Of a DNA stretch of 24,948 nucleotides, positions 22,278-24,948 are shown piece by piece. The notes below the pieces were generated by a model. That model had not been told where the DNA came from and searched no databases. It saw nothing but the letters and a program-made list of their open reading frames with translations. A program made the translations under genes and the position numbers. Positions within the stretch are counted from its first letter, which is position 1; every line of letters begins with the position of its first letter. Source of the stretch: an uncultured Prevotellaceae bacterium (GTDB taxonomy: Bacteria > Bacteroidota > Bacteroidia > Bacteroidales > Muribaculaceae); assembly GCA_937898675.1 (NCBI GenBank), contig CALEJB010000017.1, forward strand, positions 1 to 24,948, in the 5' to 3' direction.

Positions 22278-23036
22278 TTACTTGCGCACGACTACCGAGC
22301 CGCTGGCTTGGTGAGTGGCAAGCACAAGAATCTCGGCCACTTGCACATGCTCTGGCGCGCTCACGGCAAAGTACATGCTCTCGGCAATGTCGGCGCCCGT
22401 GAGCGGCTTGATGCCCTTGTACACGCCATCGGCGCGGGTTTCGTCGCCGTGGAAACGCGTCACCGAGAAGTTGGTCTCTACCAGGCCGGGCTTGATGTTG
22501 GTCACGCGCACGCGCGACGCAGCCACGTCGATGCGCAAGCCGTCGCTCAGCGTCTTGACAGCAGCCTTGGTGGCGCAATACACGTTGCCGCCGGCGTAGG
22601 CAGCGTCACCGGCCACGCTGCCGATGTTCACCACATGGCCGCGGTCGCGCGCCACCATGCCCGGCACAATGATGCGCGTCATGGTGAGCAGACCCTTGAT
22701 GTTGGTGTCGATCATCGTGTCCCAATCGTTGTAGTCGCCCTCGTACTCGGGCTCGAGGCCAAGCGCCAGGCCCGCGTTGTTGACCAGCACGTCGATTGCG
22801 CTCCACTCGCTGGGCAGGCCCTGGATGGCAGCGGTAGCCGCCTCGCGGTCGCGCACGTCAAAGTTGAGCGTGAACACCTCGGCGCCCTGCTGACGCAGGT
22901 CCTCGGCCAGGGCATCCAGCAAGTCCTGTTTGCGCCCGGTGATGATGACATTATAGTTGTTTGCAGCCAGTTTGCGCGCGCAGGCTTCTCCGATGCCGCT
23001 CGTCGCGCCAGTGATTAAAGCGATTTTCTTATCCAT
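22278..23036 (-). CDS. SDR-family NADP-dependent oxidoreductase, YdfG-like
   Basis: The 252-residue protein is a classical short-chain dehydrogenase. The cofactor motif TGATSGIG lies at residues 9-16 with R35 placed to favour NADP(H), NNAG is at 86-89, and the catalytic residues are S140, Y153 and K157. The stretches DWDTMIDTNIKGLL, PGMVARDRGHVVNIGS and PGLVETNFSVTRFHGD closely follow the YdfG group, which oxidises L-allo-threonine, serine and 3-hydroxy acids and reduces malonic semialdehyde. The enzyme is cytoplasmic and usually tetrameric. It has its own promoter and converges on the second MFS gene with one base between the stop codons. The subgroup is likely and the true substrate uncertain. 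Confidence 0.92.
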   Translation of the reverse strand: MDKKIALITGATSGIGEACARKLAANNYNVIITGRKQDLLDALAEDLRQQGAEVFTLNFDVRDREAATAAIQGLPSEWSAIDVLVNNAGLALGLEPEYEGDYNDWDTMIDTNIKGLLTMTRIIVPGMVARDRGHVVNIGSVAGDAAYAGGNVYCATKAAVKTLSDGLRIDVAASRVRVTNIKPGLVETNFSVTRFHGDETRADGVYKGIKPLTGADIAESMYFAVSAPEHVQVAEILVLATHQASGSVVVRK

Positions 23037-23078
23037 AATGTGTTATGTTGCTGTTAATAGTATTTCTGAACTCGTCGG

Positions 23079-23086
23079 CAAAAATA
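23079..23086 (-). promoter_or_regulatory. -7 promoter element of the SDR gene
   Basis: The minus strand reads TATTTTTG (plus-strand CAAAAATA), an exact TAnnTTTG match 42 bases before the start codon. No clear -33 TTTG is present at the usual spacing. Confidence 0.5.
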
Positions 23087-23205
23087 CTGATTTAGTTTCA
23101 TCCATCACACCATAGCGCCCGTTTTTTTCCCGATTTCGATGGATTTTCTTCGCGACGCGGACAAGATTGCGGCGATTTTATGGCGGAATTATTGCAATTT
23201 TCCAC

Positions 23206-23213
23206 TATATTTG
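23206..23213 (+). promoter_or_regulatory. -7 promoter element of the exported hydrolase gene
   Basis: TATATTTG matches TAnnTTTG exactly, 28 bases before the start codon. It lies back to back with the SDR promoter in the same 205-base gap. Confidence 0.55.
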
Positions 23214-23241
23214 CGGTCAATTCACAAAGATATACCGCACT

Positions 23242-24225
23242 ATGAAAAAGATAGTTTTGATGCTACTGTTGCCGCTCATCGCGGCCAACGTGATGCTCGC
23301 GGGCGACAAAGTGAACGAGCGGTGGCAACAGGCCATGATGGCGGCCATCGAGACGTTTCCGAGCCACGGCGGCTACTACACGGGCGGACGGCCCAACGAA
23401 CTGTTTGCCAAGACCACCGCGCGCGGACTGCACGACGCCTACCAAATGGCGCCCGGCGACGAGCGGCCGACGTTTGACCCCATGCAGGCGCAGCCGTCGT
23501 TCTGCTCCAGTGCGACCTATGCCGTGATTATCAAGGCGCTGCTGCTGTGGGACACCCAGCACCGCATCGGCCGCGAGGCGTGGGTGAACATGAAACCCCG
23601 CGTGGGCATCGCCGATGAATTCAACCCCCAAGGACTGGGGCAAAACGACGGCGTGGGATTTTGGGGACGCGCCAATGCCAACGGCCCGGGGCTGGGCGTG
23701 CTGGTGCACGAACTCAAGGCGGGCTACAGCTTCACCGCCTACCGCGGCGCCAAGTCGCAGCGCAACAAGGAGACAGCCGACGAGCCCTACCTGACCGACG
23801 AGCAATGGTGCGGACTCGACGTATGGGACCGCGCCGTGGCGGGCGACCTGATGAAGATATTCTGGAACCGCAACGAGAGCCGCGGACGTGACAGCGGCGC
23901 CATCATCGGCTGCAACGACGACCGAACCGCCGACCAGGAGGCGGGGCACAGCGTCATCTTCCTGCGCTGCGAGGGCGACACGGTGGTGTATTGGAGTTCC
24001 AACGGTCCCGGCAAGCACCCCGAGCAGATGGGTTACAGCACGGGCCGTTGCCACAAGACCGACATCCAGCGCGTGGTGTTCACCCGCATCACCCGGCCCG
24101 AACGCTTCAACAATGCCCGCAAGATGGCGCCCGACAATGTCAACGCCTACCTCTATGACCTGAACGGCACGCGCCACAGCACCACCGACGAAATGCTACG
24201 GGAGTTGGGGATAAAAGAGCGGTAA
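23242..24225 (+). CDS. Exported cysteine hydrolase candidate, NlpC/P60- or CHAP-like fold
   Basis: The 327-residue protein begins with a signal peptide (MKKIVLMLLLPLIAANVMLA). No named family is obvious to me, but the mature part has the pattern of papain-like amidases: PSFCSSATY with a candidate nucleophile C88 at the start of a helix, AGDLMKIFW before a strand, then AGHSVIFL with H236, and WSSNG with N254 as a possible third residue. Such folds cleave peptide or amide bonds, often in peptidoglycan. The start at 23242 fits the signal peptide and lies downstream of the promoter; an open frame farther upstream crosses the -7 element. Catalysis is inferred from motif order alone. Confidence 0.72.
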   Translation: MKKIVLMLLLPLIAANVMLAGDKVNERWQQAMMAAIETFPSHGGYYTGGRPNELFAKTTARGLHDAYQMAPGDERPTFDPMQAQPSFCSSATYAVIIKALLLWDTQHRIGREAWVNMKPRVGIADEFNPQGLGQNDGVGFWGRANANGPGLGVLVHELKAGYSFTAYRGAKSQRNKETADEPYLTDEQWCGLDVWDRAVAGDLMKIFWNRNESRGRDSGAIIGCNDDRTADQEAGHSVIFLRCEGDTVVYWSSNGPGKHPEQMGYSTGRCHKTDIQRVVFTRITRPERFNNARKMAPDNVNAYLYDLNGTRHSTTDEMLRELGIKER

Positions 24226-24258
24226 AAAATGAAATAATTCCGATAACCTGCCTCTATA

Positions 24259-24687
24259 CTATTGCTCTGAATGCATGACTTCCCACGCCTTGGTGTGCTT
24301 CAGCACCTGCTTGGTGTGGCCGCCAGCCTTGCCGCGCTGCAGGTTGTGCTCCAGGTCGTTGCACTTGACGGCAATGGCGATGGGATTGCGGGAGTCGCGG
24401 ATGGCGCGGACATAGTCAAAATAATCCACCTCCTTGGCGTGAGTCAACAGGCGCAACGCATCGACCACCTCGCCCGAAATGCCGGCATCCAGCAAGTCGT
24501 CAAAGGTGAAATCGGTGTCCTCGACCACATCGTGCAACAGGCCAGCAACAATCTCGTTTTCATTCTCACCCTTGAGCGCTACAGTCAGCGGATGCAAGAT
24601 GACGGGCTTGCCGTCCAAGTCACGCTGGCCCTTGTGGGCGCGCATCGCTATCTCGATAGCGGTTTCGATTTGCGAAGAATTTTCCAT
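24259..24687 (-). CDS. Single-domain HD hydrolase of the SpoT/Mesh1 type
   Basis: The 142-residue protein consists only of the HD hydrolase domain seen at the amino end of RelA/SpoT proteins. AHKGQRDLDGKPVILHPL holds H18 and H32, the HD pair is LLHDVVEDT (H52, D53), and the last metal ligand is in KCNDLEHN (D111). SpoT-type HD domains remove pyrophosphate from (p)ppGpp with Mn2+, and stand-alone forms such as Mesh1 also hydrolyse NADPH. No synthetase or TGS/ACT domains are present. It is transcribed toward the exported hydrolase gene. The substrate is inferred from the family and other nucleotides are possible. Confidence 0.85.
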   Translation of the reverse strand: MENSSQIETAIEIAMRAHKGQRDLDGKPVILHPLTVALKGENENEIVAGLLHDVVEDTDFTFDDLLDAGISGEVVDALRLLTHAKEVDYFDYVRAIRDSRNPIAIAVKCNDLEHNLQRGKAGGHTKQVLKHTKAWEVMHSEQ

Positions 24688-24806
24688 AATGATATCCGTT
24701 TTGGGTCATGCAATATATAATCTTTTTGCTAATTCTGGGCACGGTCGCGCCGATATTTTAATCCGCCTTAATTCCGCAACACTAATGTAATTATTACTTT
24801 TTAATA

Positions 24807-24948
24807 CCCTGAGCAACAAAAAGTTGCCCAGGATTTTGTCATGTCAGATTTTTCACTTAACTTAGTGTTGCTATTAGAAATCAAGCAAAAATATGTATTG
24901 ACATGGTAAAATTACAAATAAAATCTGAGAAACTAACACCTTTTGGAG
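24807..24948 (+). mobile_element. Left end of an IS1380-family insertion sequence (cut by window edge)
   Basis: The start of an IS1380-type transposase lies at 24904. About 95 bases upstream a near-palindrome, CCTGaGCAAC (24808-24817) and GTTGCcCAGG (24823-24832) around AAAAA, begins just after an AT-rich stretch and may form the terminal inverted repeat region. The exact left boundary is inferred, since the right end and target duplication lie outside the window. Confidence 0.55.
24904..24948 (+). CDS. IS1380-family transposase, 5' end only
   Basis: The last 45 bases encode MVKLQIKSEKLTPFG and run off the edge. This opening is characteristic, from memory, of IS1380-family DDE transposases in Bacteroides and relatives, which continue with a conserved GGIF segment. 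The DDE catalytic residues are outside the window, so intactness cannot be judged. Confidence 0.7.

Noticed and set aside
1..24948. CRISPR array, tRNA, rRNA, riboswitch or replication origin
   Set aside because: I looked for regularly spaced repeats, cloverleaf-like stems with CCA-end context, and conserved rRNA segments and saw none. A covariance-model search would be needed to exclude small RNAs.

Overview
The window looks like a chromosomal segment of a Bacteroidales bacterium, possibly Muribaculaceae or Prevotellaceae. Most coding DNA is visibly GC-rich. At least eleven intergenic regions carry an exact copy of the Bacteroidota -7 promoter element TAnnTTTG, several with a TTTG -33 element 19-21 bases upstream. 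A DUF4924 gene and the start of a Bacteroides-type IS1380 transposase fit this lineage. No rRNA, tRNA or CRISPR array is visible. No stretch over 300 bases lacks a gene.

Left part (1-7655): a minus-strand sodium-dependent NSS transporter; a small minus-strand membrane protein; a VanZ-like membrane protein; a solitary DNA methyltransferase with an N-terminal XRE helix-turn-helix and a long inverted repeat around its own promoter; an ABC-F ATPase with a GNAT acetyltransferase three bases behind it; and an exported protein of unknown function whose start codon lies almost at its predicted transcription start.

Central operon (7786-14306, all plus strand, tight spacing): Crp/Fnr regulator, DUF4924 protein, RmlD-like reductase, release factor RF3 (PrfC), a fusion of an AmgK-like sugar kinase to a RapZ C-terminal domain, a MurU-like nucleotidyltransferase, and a small exported FMN-binding-domain protein. 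The kinase and nucleotidyltransferase resemble the AmgK/MurU peptidoglycan-sugar salvage route. The fused RapZ domain suggests that salvage is coupled to amino-sugar sensing. This pair is the most interesting system in the window.

AT-rich island (about 14440-16562): a small unknown protein with a perfect 12-bp palindrome over its promoter, a convergent HNH endonuclease, and a short HpaII-like restriction endonuclease homologue. It ends at a perfect 20-bp hairpin. It looks like a horizontally acquired restriction or defence cassette without a recognisable C5-methyltransferase.

Right part (16641-24948): an exported Adhesin_E-like protein (minus); a phosphoglucomutase/phosphomannomutase followed by two paralogous MFS transporters separated by an intrinsic terminator; a YdfG-like SDR oxidoreductase (minus) converging on the second transporter; an exported NlpC/P60-like cysteine hydrolase candidate; a single-domain SpoT-type HD hydrolase (minus); and at the right edge the first codons of an IS1380-family transposase.
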